Shown here: one piece after another, positions 44,576-54,725 of the stretch
Numbering within the stretch: position 1 is the stretch's first letter
Layout of the letters: the number at the start of each line of letters is the position of its first letter
Assembly (NCBI RefSeq): GCF_036226525.1
Contig: NZ_CP108487.1
Location: 7,068,001-7,132,000 of the forward strand
Length of the DNA stretch: 64,000 bases
Direction of reading: 5' to 3'
Source: Kribbella sp. NBC_01245
Lineage (GTDB): Bacteria; Actinomycetota; Actinomycetes; Propionibacteriales; Kribbellaceae
Program-made: the position numbers and the translations under genes
The notes under the pieces: generated by a model
What the model was told of the DNA's origin: nothing
What the model saw: the letters and a program-made list of their open reading frames with translations, nothing else
Databases searched by the model: none

Positions 44576-45646
44576 ATGACCCAATGCCCCGCCCGGTACG
44601 ACGAGGAGCTCGGGTTGTGGGTCATCGCCGAGCCTCATGCGGTGCGGGAGGTGCTGCTCGATCCGGAGACGTTCCGGCCGGATAACGCGGTGCTCGCGCA
44701 TACGCCATTGGCCGTCCCCGCGCTGCGGATCCTCTCGGCCGTCGGGTTCGCGCTGCCGCCCACGTTGGCGAACAACGCCGGCCCGTCGCACCGGCCGATC
44801 CGGCAGGCCGTGGCCCGGTTCTTCAGCCCGGCCCGGGTCGCCGCGGCCGAACCGTTGACCCGGCGGCTGGTGACGGAGCGCCTGACGGCCGTCCGGGCAA
44901 AGCTACAAGCAGGCGGTACGACGGACTTGGTGGCAGACGTGGCGGCGGAACCGCCCGCGTTGGTGCTACTCGACATGCTCGCGCTGACCGACGTCGACGT
45001 ACCCGCGTTGAAACAGTGGAGCCGGGATTCGCTCGAGCTGTTCTGGGGTTGGCCCGACGCGGATCGTCAGGTGGAGCTCGCGCACAGTGCGGCCGCCTTC
45101 TACTGGTGGTTGCGCCAGCGGGTGATCGACGCCCGCAAGGAGCCGGGGGAGGACCTCTTCGGCGTACTCGTCGGGCTGGACCTGACCGACGAGGAGATCT
45201 GCGCCGTCGCGTACTTCCTGCTGATCGCCGGCCAGGAGACGACTAGCCAGCTGATCTCGGCCGCCTTCCACCGTTTCCTCGGTACGACGGTTGCGGATCC
45301 GGCCGAGGCGGTGGAGGAGGTCCTGCGCGAGGTCTCGTCGGTCCCGACCTGGCGCCGCGTGACCGCCGCCCCAACCGCGCAGATCCCCGAAGGCGCCGGC
45401 ATTCTGCTGAGTTTGACGGGGAATGGCGGGCCTGCGGACCTGGCCTTCGGGATCGGCATTCACCGCTGTCTCGGCGCCGGACTGGCCCGGATGGAGGCCC
45501 GCGTCGCACTCGAGGCCGCCGCCGATCTCCTGCCGTCCCTAAAGCTGACCGAAGAGCCCGAGATGATCGAATTGCTCTCATTCCAGGCACCGGCCCGCCT
45601 GGATGTCGAGGTGGCACCGATACGCTTGGCCGGTGACCGCACTTGA
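44576..45646 (+). CDS. Cytochrome P450, unusually short
   Basis: The 356-residue P450 keeps the oxygen-binding AGQETT (218-223), the ExxR pair E248/R251 and the haem loop FGIGIHRCLG with Cys298. Bacterial P450s are usually about 400 residues. Here the segment between the K helix and the Cys loop is shortened: the usual NRDPxxFxxPxxFDxxR meander is absent and residues 265-291 run straight to LAFGIG. It overlaps guaA by 14 bases, so the two are probably translated from one message. The substrate is unknown. Confidence 0.85.
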   Translation: MTQCPARYDEELGLWVIAEPHAVREVLLDPETFRPDNAVLAHTPLAVPALRILSAVGFALPPTLANNAGPSHRPIRQAVARFFSPARVAAAEPLTRRLVTERLTAVRAKLQAGGTTDLVADVAAEPPALVLLDMLALTDVDVPALKQWSRDSLELFWGWPDADRQVELAHSAAAFYWWLRQRVIDARKEPGEDLFGVLVGLDLTDEEICAVAYFLLIAGQETTSQLISAAFHRFLGTTVADPAEAVEEVLREVSSVPTWRRVTAAPTAQIPEGAGILLSLTGNGGPADLAFGIGIHRCLGAGLARMEARVALEAAADLLPSLKLTEEPEMIELLSFQAPARLDVEVAPIRLAGDRT

Positions 45647-47189
45647 GCATGACCTGGTACTTGTCGTCGACTTCGGGGCGCAGTACGCGCAGTTGATCGC
45701 CCGCCGTGTGCGCGAGGCCAAGGTTTACTCCGAGATCGTGCCCTCCTCGATGCCGGTCGAGGAGATGCTCGCCCGCAACCCGAAGGCGATCGTGCTGTCG
45801 GGCGGCCCCCAGTCGGTGTACGCCGAGGGCGCGCCGCGGGTCGACTCTGCCCTGTTCGAGGCGGGCGTGCCGGCGTTCGGCATCTGCTACGGCTTCCAGG
45901 CGATGGCCCAGACCCTCGGCGGCGAGGTCCGTCGTACCGGGTTGCGTGAGTTCGGCCGCACCGGCGTGACGGTGACCAGCGCGGGCACCCTGCTGAGCGG
46001 TATCCCCGCCGACCTGAACGTGTGGATGTCCCACGGCGACGCGGTGCACGCGGCCCCGGCCGGGTTCGACGTGCTGGCCGCCTCCGAGGGCGCGCCCGTC
46101 GCCGCCTTCGAGAACCTCGACCGCCGCCTCGCCGGTGTCCAGTGGCACCCCGAGGTGCTGCACTCGCAGGCCGGGCAGCAGGTGCTCGAGCACTTCCTGT
46201 ACGACATCGCGGGCTGCACGGGCGACTGGACCACGGCGAACGTCGTCGACGAGCAGGTCGAGCTGATCCGCCAGCAGGTCGGCGACAAGCAGGTCCTCTG
46301 CGCGCTCTCGGGTGGTGTCGACTCCGCGGTCGCGGCGGCACTCGTGCACAAGGCGATCGGCGACCAGCTCACTTGCGTGTACGTCGACCACGGGCTGCAG
46401 CGCCTGGGCGAGTCGGACCAGGTCGAGAAGGACTACGTCGCTGCGACGGGTATCCGGCTCGAGGTGGTGGACGCCGAGGACCAGTTCCTCTCCGCGCTCG
46501 CCGACGTGACCGACCCGGAGCAGAAGCGCAAGATCGTCGGCCGCGAGTTCATCCGCACGTTCGAGGCGACGGCCCGCAAGCTCGACGCCGAGCGGCACAT
46601 CGAGTTCCTGGTCCAGGGCACGCTCTACCCGGACGTGGTCGAGTCCGGCGGTGGCACCGGCACGGCCAACATCAAGTCGCACCACAACGTCGGCGGCCTG
46701 CCGGATGACCTGCAGTTCGCGCTGATCGAGCCGCTGCGGACGTTGTTCAAGGACGAGGTCCGCGAGCTCGGTCTGGCCCTGGGCCTGCCGGAGGCGATGG
46801 TCTATCGGCACCCGTTCCCGGGTCCGGGGCTCAGCATCCGCATCGTCGGTGCGGTCAGCAAGGAGCGGCTGGACATCCTCCGCGCCGCCGACCTCATCGT
46901 CCGTACCGAGATCACCGCGGCCGGGCTCGACCGCGACATCTGGCAGTTCCCGGTGGTGTTGCTGGCCGACGTGCGCTCGGTCGGCGTCCAGGGCGACGGC
47001 CGGACGTACGGCCACCCGATCGTGCTCCGCCCGGTCACCAGCGAGGACGCGATGACCGCCGACTGGGCCCGCCTGCCGTATGACGTACTCGAGAAGATCT
47101 CCACCCGGATCACCAACGAGGTCGACGAGATCAACCGCGTCACCCTCGACATCACCAGCAAGCCCCCGGGCACCATCGAGTGGGAGTAG
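45633..47189 (+). CDS. guaA: GMP synthase (glutamine-hydrolysing)
   Basis: The 518-residue enzyme converts XMP to GMP. The class I amidotransferase domain has the nucleophile C85 (GICYGFQ) with H172 and E174 (QWHPEV). The ATP pyrophosphatase domain has the P-loop LSGGVDS (226-231), and the dimerisation domain ends PPGTIEWE. The GTG at 45633 (VTALEHDLVLVVDFG) is preferred; it lies 14 bases inside the P450 gene. Confidence 0.96.
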   Translation: MTALEHDLVLVVDFGAQYAQLIARRVREAKVYSEIVPSSMPVEEMLARNPKAIVLSGGPQSVYAEGAPRVDSALFEAGVPAFGICYGFQAMAQTLGGEVRRTGLREFGRTGVTVTSAGTLLSGIPADLNVWMSHGDAVHAAPAGFDVLAASEGAPVAAFENLDRRLAGVQWHPEVLHSQAGQQVLEHFLYDIAGCTGDWTTANVVDEQVELIRQQVGDKQVLCALSGGVDSAVAAALVHKAIGDQLTCVYVDHGLQRLGESDQVEKDYVAATGIRLEVVDAEDQFLSALADVTDPEQKRKIVGREFIRTFEATARKLDAERHIEFLVQGTLYPDVVESGGGTGTANIKSHHNVGGLPDDLQFALIEPLRTLFKDEVRELGLALGLPEAMVYRHPFPGPGLSIRIVGAVSKERLDILRAADLIVRTEITAAGLDRDIWQFPVVLLADVRSVGVQGDGRTYGHPIVLRPVTSEDAMTADWARLPYDVLEKISTRITNEVDEINRVTLDITSKPPGTIEWE

Positions 47190-47297
47190 TCCTCTACCCG
47201 GAAGCCGCCTAACAGTATTTCGGTGCAACCTTCTTGTGCTGGGGGTCATCGAGGTATTGAGGGCGCAGGTTGTGCCCTGACCAGTTTTGGAGGGGTC

Positions 47298-49610
47298 ATG
47301 CTTCCTGGGGGATCTCGAGCTCGATGGGTACGCGCGTGGGCGGGAGCGGGGCTCGCCCTCGCTCTGGCGGCGACCGGTGCGCTTGGAACGGTCAGCGCGG
47401 TGGCGGCGGATGCGCCGGGGACGGTTGACGTGAATCGGATTCCGTCGCGGCAGCCGGAGATCGACGTGCTGGGGGCGTCCCCGGCGGGCGTGCTCTACCG
47501 CGTGATGCGCTCCTACAGCGGCGGCGATTGGAAGACGTACCTGAAGCCGACCGGCAAACCGGCCTACCAGGTTTCGACCGACTTCCAGTATCTGGCCGGC
47601 GACAAGATCTACGGCCCGCGCTTGGGATACCTCATGATCGGCAGCACGGTCACGAAGACCTGCCCGGAAGCGCTCGCGCCCGCGTACTCGTACCGCGCCG
47701 CGCAGGGATCGGCGTACACCTCCTTCGGCTGGATCTCGCGGTCGAACCAGCTGGTGACGGCTGATGCGAATGGCTGCCGCGTCACCGGCACCGTCCCGGA
47801 AATCGGCGACTACAAACTCGCCGCCGCGGACGCCACCGGCTACGTCACGATCGACAGCGAGGACGCCGACGGGCGGATGACCCTCGGCTACCACTCGTAC
47901 GCCAACCCCGGCACCACCCAGCCGATCCAGACCGGCGGCCACAACCGATACGTGCATGGCTTCGACCTGGCCGGATCCGTCGTCACCTGGGCCGAGCTCG
48001 ACTACAGCGACGTGAACAAGCAGCACGCGTTTGTCGTCCGCTCATCGACGACCGGTGGCGCGGCCAAAGTGACCCTGGTCGAGCGCATGGTCGACAGCAC
48101 CGCGATCAACGGTACGGCGACCGGTTGGGCGGCCTGTAACTACAGCATCATCACGCGTTGCACCGCCGGGTCCATCAGCGCCGCGGGCGTGATCACCGAG
48201 GTGCTGGACAGCCGGACCGCGGCCAGTGACGGCACGCGGTTCTTCGTCGACACGTACGGCGCGAGCCCGGGCGTCGATTCGGCCACGGTCATCGACGGCA
48301 AGAGCTGGACCCGTCTCGTCACCGTCGGCCTGCTGCCCCCGCACACGTACAGCGTGGACGCAGCGGCCGGCGCCGTCGCCTATGTCGACGATCAGTCGCA
48401 AGCCGGGCAGGGCGAGCGCTTCGTGCTGGCGCGCCGGCCGGTGAGCAAGTCCGGCAACACGCTCACGCTTGGCGCGCAGAAGGTGTCCGGCAATACCGGC
48501 GAATTCCCGATCACGCGTGACGGCGACCGGACGGCGTACGAGGATGCCGCCGGCGATCTCTGGCTCACGACCGACGGTGGTACCAAGACCCGCGTCTTCG
48601 ACTCGAGCGAGAAGGTCGCCGTGGCGTGGACGACCTGGCCGGCGCCGTTCAACCTGTCGGGTCATCGGCTGCTCTGGACCAAGGGCGAGTACACCGGCGA
48701 ACACTGCGAGCCGTGGGGGTGCTACCCGATCTACGGCAAGGCCCGGTTGATGATGTTCGACCTGCGCACCGGCAAGAATGTCGATCTCGGCGCCACTACG
48801 CTGAGCCGGCCGGCCGCGTTGTGGGGCAACTATCTTGTCACCACCGATTCGACCAACCGGATCCTGCGCAAGGACCTCTCGACCGGTGCCGTCGTACAGG
48901 TCAAGAGTGCTGGTCCGCGGGTCACAGGGCTGGACGTCAACGGCACGATCGTCGGCTGGTCAACCTGCGCGACGGTGGGCACTGACGCCTGCGGTGTCTC
49001 CAAGATCGGCTACAAGGTCGTGTCTTCGAGTGCGCCCGCGGTCGAGCTGACGAGCGCGCACTCGAAGCGGGTCTCGCTGTCGGGCGGCCATCTCGCGTAC
49101 ACGATCAGCTCGGGCGCAGCGCCGTTCACCTTGAAGACGTGGCGACTCGGTACGACCACCACGACCGTGATCGGTAACGCGTACAGCTGGACCGACGAGG
49201 TGCCGTTCGAGATCCACGATGAGACGCTGGCCTGGATCGGGGTGGACCGGACCGCGCGGGCGACCCCGCTGGCAGCGTTCGGCGCACGGCCGCGCTATCT
49301 CGGAAACGCGAGTGGCGCCGCGTCGTTCGTCCCGTCGGCGGGTCAGCGCTGGTCGCCGTCGTTCCCGATCAGCAAGGCGTTGCCGACCTGCGCGATCACC
49401 ATCAAGTCGGGTACGACGTTGAAGCGGTCGTTGCCTTGCGCAACAACCACTGGCATCGCCCGCGCCTCGTGGGACGGCAAGGACGCGAGTGGCCGACTCG
49501 TTGCCAAGGGCAAGTACACGTGGACCATCTCCGGCTCCGACGCTGACGGCGGCCTGCTCTGGTGGAACGGCTCCGCCAACCCGATCACCGGCACCATCAC
49601 CGTCGCATAA
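47298..49610 (+). CDS. Large secreted protein, propeller-like core and FlgD-like C-terminus (paralogue 2)
   Basis: The 770-residue protein has a signal peptide (AGAGLALALAATGALG, cleavage near VAA). GTVDVNRIPSRQPEIDVLGASPAGVLYR then follows, nearly identical to paralogue 3. The ATG is preceded by TTGGAGGGGTC. Repeated features include LSGHRLLWTKG, ALWGNYLVT and VTGLDVNGTIVGWSTC. The end, LPTCAITIKSGTTLKRSLPC through DGGLLWWNGSANPITGTI, matches paralogues 1 and 3. It is tandem with paralogue 3 and includes a conserved upstream sequence. The function is unknown. Confidence 0.8.
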   Translation: MLPGGSRARWVRAWAGAGLALALAATGALGTVSAVAADAPGTVDVNRIPSRQPEIDVLGASPAGVLYRVMRSYSGGDWKTYLKPTGKPAYQVSTDFQYLAGDKIYGPRLGYLMIGSTVTKTCPEALAPAYSYRAAQGSAYTSFGWISRSNQLVTADANGCRVTGTVPEIGDYKLAAADATGYVTIDSEDADGRMTLGYHSYANPGTTQPIQTGGHNRYVHGFDLAGSVVTWAELDYSDVNKQHAFVVRSSTTGGAAKVTLVERMVDSTAINGTATGWAACNYSIITRCTAGSISAAGVITEVLDSRTAASDGTRFFVDTYGASPGVDSATVIDGKSWTRLVTVGLLPPHTYSVDAAAGAVAYVDDQSQAGQGERFVLARRPVSKSGNTLTLGAQKVSGNTGEFPITRDGDRTAYEDAAGDLWLTTDGGTKTRVFDSSEKVAVAWTTWPAPFNLSGHRLLWTKGEYTGEHCEPWGCYPIYGKARLMMFDLRTGKNVDLGATTLSRPAALWGNYLVTTDSTNRILRKDLSTGAVVQVKSAGPRVTGLDVNGTIVGWSTCATVGTDACGVSKIGYKVVSSSAPAVELTSAHSKRVSLSGGHLAYTISSGAAPFTLKTWRLGTTTTTVIGNAYSWTDEVPFEIHDETLAWIGVDRTARATPLAAFGARPRYLGNASGAASFVPSAGQRWSPSFPISKALPTCAITIKSGTTLKRSLPCATTTGIARASWDGKDASGRLVAKGKYTWTISGSDADGGLLWWNGSANPITGTITVA

Positions 49611-49687
49611 GCCGCAACCTTTTCGGGGTGAGGGGCATCGAGGTGGGTAGGGCGCGGTTGTGTCCGGATCAGGTCTTTGGAGGGGTC

Positions 49688-52006
49688 ATGCGCGGATCTC
49701 GATGGGTGCGGGCTTGGGCAGGCGCGGGGCTTGCTCTGGCACTGGTGGCGACGGGTGCGATGCCTGCGGGGGCTCGGGTTGAGGCGGACGCGCCTGGGAC
49801 GGTGGACGTTAACCGGATTCCGTCGCGGCAGCCGGAGATCGCGGTGCTGGGGGCCTCGCCGGCCGGGGTGCTTTACCGGGTGACGCGGATCGGGCACCCG
49901 CTGGATGCCGGGCCGGGCACGTTCCTGAAGCCGACCGGCAAGCCGGCGTACAAGGTGCCGGACGAATACCAGAACTTGGCCGGCGACAAGATCTACGCGC
50001 AGCTCGCCGACGTCACGAAGTATCTGCTGATCGGCACTACCACCGAGCGGACCTGCCCCGCCGCGCTACGAGCCGCCTATCCGTACGGGGGCGCCACTGG
50101 ATCGCCGTTCACGTCGTTCGGCTGGCTCTCGCACAGCAACCAGCGGGTGACCGCCGACGCGACCGGCTGCCGCGCCACGGGCGCCATCGCGCCGATCGGC
50201 AAGTACAAGATCGCGGCCGCGGACGCGACGGGCTACGTCACGATCGACAGCGAGGACATCAACGGCTACATGACCCTGGGCTACCGCTCGTACGCGACGC
50301 CCGGGACGAGCCAGCCGATCCAGACCGGCGGCTACAACCGGCACGTCTACGGCCTGGACCTCGAGGGTTCGGTCATCACCTGGGCCCACCACGACTACGC
50401 CGACAGCGAGAGGAAGAACTCGTACGTCATCCGCTCCTCGACGACCGGTGGCGCCGCCAAGGTGACCACCGTGCCGCGCCACGTCGACAGCACCGCGATC
50501 AACGGTTCGGCCGTCGGCTGGGCGGCGTGCAACTGGAGCGAGATCACGCGCTGCACCGCCGGCTCGATCAGCTCGACCGGCGTCATCACGCAGGTGCTGG
50601 ACAGCCGGACCGTCGCCAGTGACGGCACCCGGTTCTTCGTCGACACGTACGGCGTGAGCCCGGGCGTCGACTCGGCCACGGTGATCGACGGCAAGAGCTG
50701 GACTCGCGTGGTCACGGTCGGCCTGCTCCCGCCGTTCACCCATGGCGTCGACGTGGCGGCGGGGAACGTCGCGTACGTCGACGACCAGGGGCCGGGCGGG
50801 GATACGTTGACCCGCCGGCCGTTCACCAAGTCCGGCAGCACGCTGACCCTTGGTGCGCAGCAGGTCTTGGGCGCGATCGGCGATCGGCAGCTCACCCGCG
50901 ACGGCGACCGTACGGCGTATCTGGATGCCGTCCGGGACCTCTGGATCACCACCGACGGGGGTTTCAAGACCCGGGTCTTCGATTCGAACGAGAAGGTCTC
51001 CGTCGCGTGGATCGGCTCGGGCGCACCGTTCACCCTGTCCGGCCATCGGCTGCTCTGGGTCCGCGGTGACTACACCGGTGAGGACTGCGGGCCGTGGGGT
51101 TGTGCCCCGATCTACGGCAAGGCCCGGTTGATGGCGTTCGACATCCGCACCGGCAAGAACGTCGATCTCGGCGCCACCACCCTGACCCGGCCGGCCGCGC
51201 TGTGGGGCAACTACCTCGTCACCACGGACTCGACCAACCGGATCCTGCGCAAGGACCTTTCATCCGGTGCCGTCGTACAGGTCAAGGCGGCTGGTCCGCG
51301 GGTCACCGGGCTGGACGTCAACGGCTCGATCGTCGGCTGGTCCACCTGTGCGACGGTGGGCACTGACGTCTGTGGTGTTTCCAAGATCGGCTACAAGATC
51401 ATGTCTTCGAGTGCGCCCGCGGTCGAGCTGACCAGCCTCCACTCGGCGAAGGTCGCGCTATCCGGCGGACACCTGGCCTACACGCTGGACTCGAACGACA
51501 AGTACACGTTGAAGACCTGGCGTCTCGGTACGACGACCACGACCGTGATCGGCAGCGCCTACGGCTTCGGATTGGCCCCCGCCTTCGTATCGACCGTGCC
51601 CTTCGACATGCACGACGAGACGCTGGCGTGGATCGGGATCGATCGGACGGCCCGGCTGACGCCCACGGCGGCATTCACCGCGCGGCCGCGCTACCTCGGC
51701 AACGCGAGTGGTGCCGCTTCGTTCAGTCCGTCGGCCGGGCAGCGCTGGTCGCCGGCATTCCCGATCAGCAAGGCGTTGCCGACCTGCGCGATCACAATCA
51801 AGTCGGGAACTGTCCTGAAGCGGTCGTTGCCCTGCGCAACCAGCATCGGTATCGCCAGGGCATCCTGGGACGGCAAGGACGCAGCCGGCCGACTCGTTGC
51901 CAAGGGCAAGTACACCTGGACCATCACCGGATCCGACGCCGACGGCGGCCTGCTCTGGTGGAACGGCTCGGCCAATCCGATCAGCGGCACCGTCACGGTT
52001 GGGTGA
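49688..52006 (+). CDS. Large secreted protein, propeller-like core and FlgD-like C-terminus (paralogue 3)
   Basis: The 772-residue protein is a tandem duplicate of paralogue 2; both share most residues and the upstream leader (CATCGAGGT ... TTTGGAGGGGTC). The signal peptide is AGAGLALALVATGAMPAGA. Divergence is highest in the first 150 mature residues and near residue 630, and the C-terminal FlgD-like domain is nearly identical. Its stop overlaps the convergent TPR-like gene by 14 bases. Confidence 0.8.
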   Translation: MRGSRWVRAWAGAGLALALVATGAMPAGARVEADAPGTVDVNRIPSRQPEIAVLGASPAGVLYRVTRIGHPLDAGPGTFLKPTGKPAYKVPDEYQNLAGDKIYAQLADVTKYLLIGTTTERTCPAALRAAYPYGGATGSPFTSFGWLSHSNQRVTADATGCRATGAIAPIGKYKIAAADATGYVTIDSEDINGYMTLGYRSYATPGTSQPIQTGGYNRHVYGLDLEGSVITWAHHDYADSERKNSYVIRSSTTGGAAKVTTVPRHVDSTAINGSAVGWAACNWSEITRCTAGSISSTGVITQVLDSRTVASDGTRFFVDTYGVSPGVDSATVIDGKSWTRVVTVGLLPPFTHGVDVAAGNVAYVDDQGPGGDTLTRRPFTKSGSTLTLGAQQVLGAIGDRQLTRDGDRTAYLDAVRDLWITTDGGFKTRVFDSNEKVSVAWIGSGAPFTLSGHRLLWVRGDYTGEDCGPWGCAPIYGKARLMAFDIRTGKNVDLGATTLTRPAALWGNYLVTTDSTNRILRKDLSSGAVVQVKAAGPRVTGLDVNGSIVGWSTCATVGTDVCGVSKIGYKIMSSSAPAVELTSLHSAKVALSGGHLAYTLDSNDKYTLKTWRLGTTTTTVIGSAYGFGLAPAFVSTVPFDMHDETLAWIGIDRTARLTPTAAFTARPRYLGNASGAASFSPSAGQRWSPAFPISKALPTCAITIKSGTVLKRSLPCATSIGIARASWDGKDAAGRLVAKGKYTWTITGSDADGGLLWWNGSANPISGTVTVG

Positions 52007-54725
52007 GGTCCGACTCCAGCCGATCTGCTTCGGGTCCGCGCTCGCTGGCCCGGAGCAGGTCGACCAGGATCCAGCCCGCCCGATACCAGGGGTCGGAGCC
52101 TTCCTCGGCCTCGGTGTGAACCGTGCGCAACCAGGTCTCGTCCACCGGCCCACCCCAGCTGACCACGATCAGCCGCGCGTCGATCGCCTGGTCCTCGTGC
52201 CCGGCTTGTTCGTACACGTCGGCCGCGCGCGACATCTGCTTGACCGCACCCTCGGTATCACCGCTGCGCATCGCCACCTCGGCCAAGTTGTACCAAAGGC
52301 CACCATCGTGGAACGAAGCCTGCGGATCACCACCCGGCAGTACGTCGAGCACCTGGCGGGCCTGGCCGAAAATGGCGCGGGCAGCCCCGAAGTCCTCGGT
52401 GAACATGGCCGAACGCCCGGCCCGGCGCAACGCGACGATCTGGTCGTACGGACGCTCGGCCCGCGCGTAGAGGTCGGCGGCCTGTTGCAGCGGGGCGATC
52501 GCCTCGTCGTCGCGGTTGAGCTGTTCGAGCAGCTTGCCCTCTTCCTGCCGGAGGTCGGCCAGCCAGCCCGCGTCCTCGTCGGGGGCGGCCGTCTCGATCA
52601 GGATCCGGATCTGGGTGAGGGCGGAGTCCAGCTCGCCCAGCTCGTTGTACGCGTTGGTCAGCACCTCGCGGGCCCGTGACGCCAGCGGAGCGACAGCCGG
52701 ATCGTCGAGCGCGTTCAGCGCCGCCTCGGCGGTCTCGGCCGCGTCGAGGGGCCGATCGACCTCGAGATAGGCGTCGGCCAGGTCGAGCCTGGTCATCGCC
52801 GCGACCAGGCGCTGGGCGGGATCGCTGAGCAACGCGACGGCCTCGGCCAGGTCGGTGACGGCTTCGTCGGTCCGGTCCATCGCGTTCCGGATCATGCCGC
52901 GCTGCCGGTACGCCGCGGAGCGTTGCGGGTCATGCGCCGGATCGAGGTCGAGGGCGTCGATGGCCTCGGTGGTGGCGGCCTCGGCCTCGGGGAAGCTCCC
53001 GTGCATCGCGAGCAGATCGCCGTGCAGCATGGCGGCGATGACCCGGAGCGGCCGATCGCCGATGACCAGGGGCCGCGTCTGCTCGACCTCCCGCAGGGCA
53101 TCCTCGTAGCGCCCACCGGCGTACAGCATCAGGGCCAGCGAGAACCGCCAGCCCGCCCGGCGCCGGGGTTCGTCGTTCGCCAGCAGCCGGCGCAACGGCT
53201 CCTCGCCGGTCGCCATCCCTTCGTCGTACTGGCCGATATCGCAGAGCAGCCGGCCGATCCGGGCCCGGGCGCGCGTCATCCGCAGCTCGTCACCGGTCCG
53301 CGCGTGCACCTCCAGGGCATCCCGCCAATGCGCGAGCGCCTGCTCGGCATCGGTGGCAGCGACCTGCAGACCGCGGAGATCCATCAGCCGCGCCTCCTGC
53401 TCGGGCGTACGCATCGAGTGCGGGACCTCGGCCTGGAAGGCGGTGCACGCGGCCGCCGACAGCTCGTTCTCGTCGTTGAACCAAGCCTCCTCGGCCTGAT
53501 CCAGCAATTCCGGGCCACTCTTCAGGAGCGGCTCGGGGGTGGCGCTCAGGGCGTCGAGGCCCAGCGCAGCCTCGTGCAGGCTGAGCGCGGCTGGCTCGCG
53601 CGCGATCCGGCGCTGGTGCGCGCGTTGTGCCGTTTCCGAGAGCGGCAGGTATGACGTCCAGGGCGTTTCGGTCAACAGGCCCGCGATCCGGCGGCTCTGG
53701 TGGTCCGTGCCATTGCGCTCGTCGAATCGCTCGGCCAAGGCGGTCGCCCGCTCGGCGAATTCGGCCGCCAGGTCACTCGCCGCGACCTCCGGGTTGATCG
53801 CGCCCGCACGTCGTACGGCCAGATCGGGACCGGCGGACTCGGTCAGCAGCCGGAGCGCCGTCGAGGCCGACGCGAGGAAGTTCATCTCGGCGAAGGTGCT
53901 GGGTGGATCGTCCAGTTCCGCGAGGTGGTGCTCGATCAGCTCAACCGCCCGCACCTCGTTACCGGTCATCGCGCAGAAGCGGATGTGGTCGGCGAGGCTC
54001 TCCAGCTGGCCGGGCTGCGTGCGCAACAGCCGGTAGGCCTTGCGATGGGCGTCGACGGCTTCGGCGGCCATACCCTCCGCGACGTACGCCGGGAGCAGGC
54101 TGGTGAGGATCTTCTGGGGTTGCGTGACGCAGGCGAGTTGCTCGTTCAGGACCTGGTGGCCGAGGGCGACGGCCGCGTCGGTGCGCCCGGTGTTGATCAG
54201 GTGCTGCACCTTGTCGTTCGGGTCGCAGCCGGCGCAGTCCGACAGGTCGTCGCGCGGTGCGACGGACCAGAGCCGGAACTGCTCCTCGGCCGTCGCAGCG
54301 TCACCGATGTGGTCCGCGACGAGCCAGCGGTGCTGGTGCACGGCGTGCAGGCTGTGCCCGCCTTGTTTCCAACGGCGTTCCATGTCGTCCAGTACGGCGT
54401 ACGCCCGCGCCAGCGGAACCTCGGGGAAGTCGCTCAGGGTGGACGGCACGGACTTGAAGTTCCAGAGCAACTCCCACTCGTGCTCGCCGTACCTCGCCGG
54501 GTCGGCATCGAAGTCGGTGACGCACCGGGCGAACGGGACCAGCGACTTCCGCGGTTCGCCGCCGTGCAGGTAGGCCTCGACCAGGTCGAGCCGGGCCGCG
54601 AACGCGATCTCCTGGACGCCCTCGGCCTCTGCACGACGTACTACGTTCTCCAAGGCGATCGAGCGGGCCTTGCCGTAGGGGAGGGCTACAGCGTCGTCGA
54701 GCTGCTGCTGCAGTTCCACAGTCAT
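51993..54725 (-). CDS. Large TPR-like helical-repeat protein coupled to the HSP90-family gene
   Basis: The 910-residue protein is all-helical in appearance, with many TPR-type segments such as ALREVEQTRPLVIGDRPLRVIAAMLHGDLLAMHG, GMIRNAMDRTDEAVTDLAEAVALL and LFEQLNRDDEAIAPLQQAADLYARAE-like repeats toward the C-terminus. No signal peptide or catalytic motif is seen. Its ATG follows the TAG of the HSP90-family gene with no gap, so the two are co-expressed. The function is unknown; a co-chaperone role is inference. Confidence 0.8.
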   Translation of the reverse strand: MTVELQQQLDDAVALPYGKARSIALENVVRRAEAEGVQEIAFAARLDLVEAYLHGGEPRKSLVPFARCVTDFDADPARYGEHEWELLWNFKSVPSTLSDFPEVPLARAYAVLDDMERRWKQGGHSLHAVHQHRWLVADHIGDAATAEEQFRLWSVAPRDDLSDCAGCDPNDKVQHLINTGRTDAAVALGHQVLNEQLACVTQPQKILTSLLPAYVAEGMAAEAVDAHRKAYRLLRTQPGQLESLADHIRFCAMTGNEVRAVELIEHHLAELDDPPSTFAEMNFLASASTALRLLTESAGPDLAVRRAGAINPEVAASDLAAEFAERATALAERFDERNGTDHQSRRIAGLLTETPWTSYLPLSETAQRAHQRRIAREPAALSLHEAALGLDALSATPEPLLKSGPELLDQAEEAWFNDENELSAAACTAFQAEVPHSMRTPEQEARLMDLRGLQVAATDAEQALAHWRDALEVHARTGDELRMTRARARIGRLLCDIGQYDEGMATGEEPLRRLLANDEPRRRAGWRFSLALMLYAGGRYEDALREVEQTRPLVIGDRPLRVIAAMLHGDLLAMHGSFPEAEAATTEAIDALDLDPAHDPQRSAAYRQRGMIRNAMDRTDEAVTDLAEAVALLSDPAQRLVAAMTRLDLADAYLEVDRPLDAAETAEAALNALDDPAVAPLASRAREVLTNAYNELGELDSALTQIRILIETAAPDEDAGWLADLRQEEGKLLEQLNRDDEAIAPLQQAADLYARAERPYDQIVALRRAGRSAMFTEDFGAARAIFGQARQVLDVLPGGDPQASFHDGGLWYNLAEVAMRSGDTEGAVKQMSRAADVYEQAGHEDQAIDARLIVVSWGGPVDETWLRTVHTEAEEGSDPWYRAGWILVDLLRASERGPEADRLESDLTQP

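Noticed and set aside
44576..45646. P450 as BioI for pimelate formation because it is near bio genes
   Set aside because: It is separated from bioD by two genes on the other strand and overlaps guaA, and nothing in the sequence marks acyl-ACP binding.
45243..48026. 927-codon open frame on the minus strand across guaA
   Set aside because: It is antisense to P450, guaA and a secreted protein, all clearly coding on the plus strand, and its composition is that of a reverse-frame shadow.
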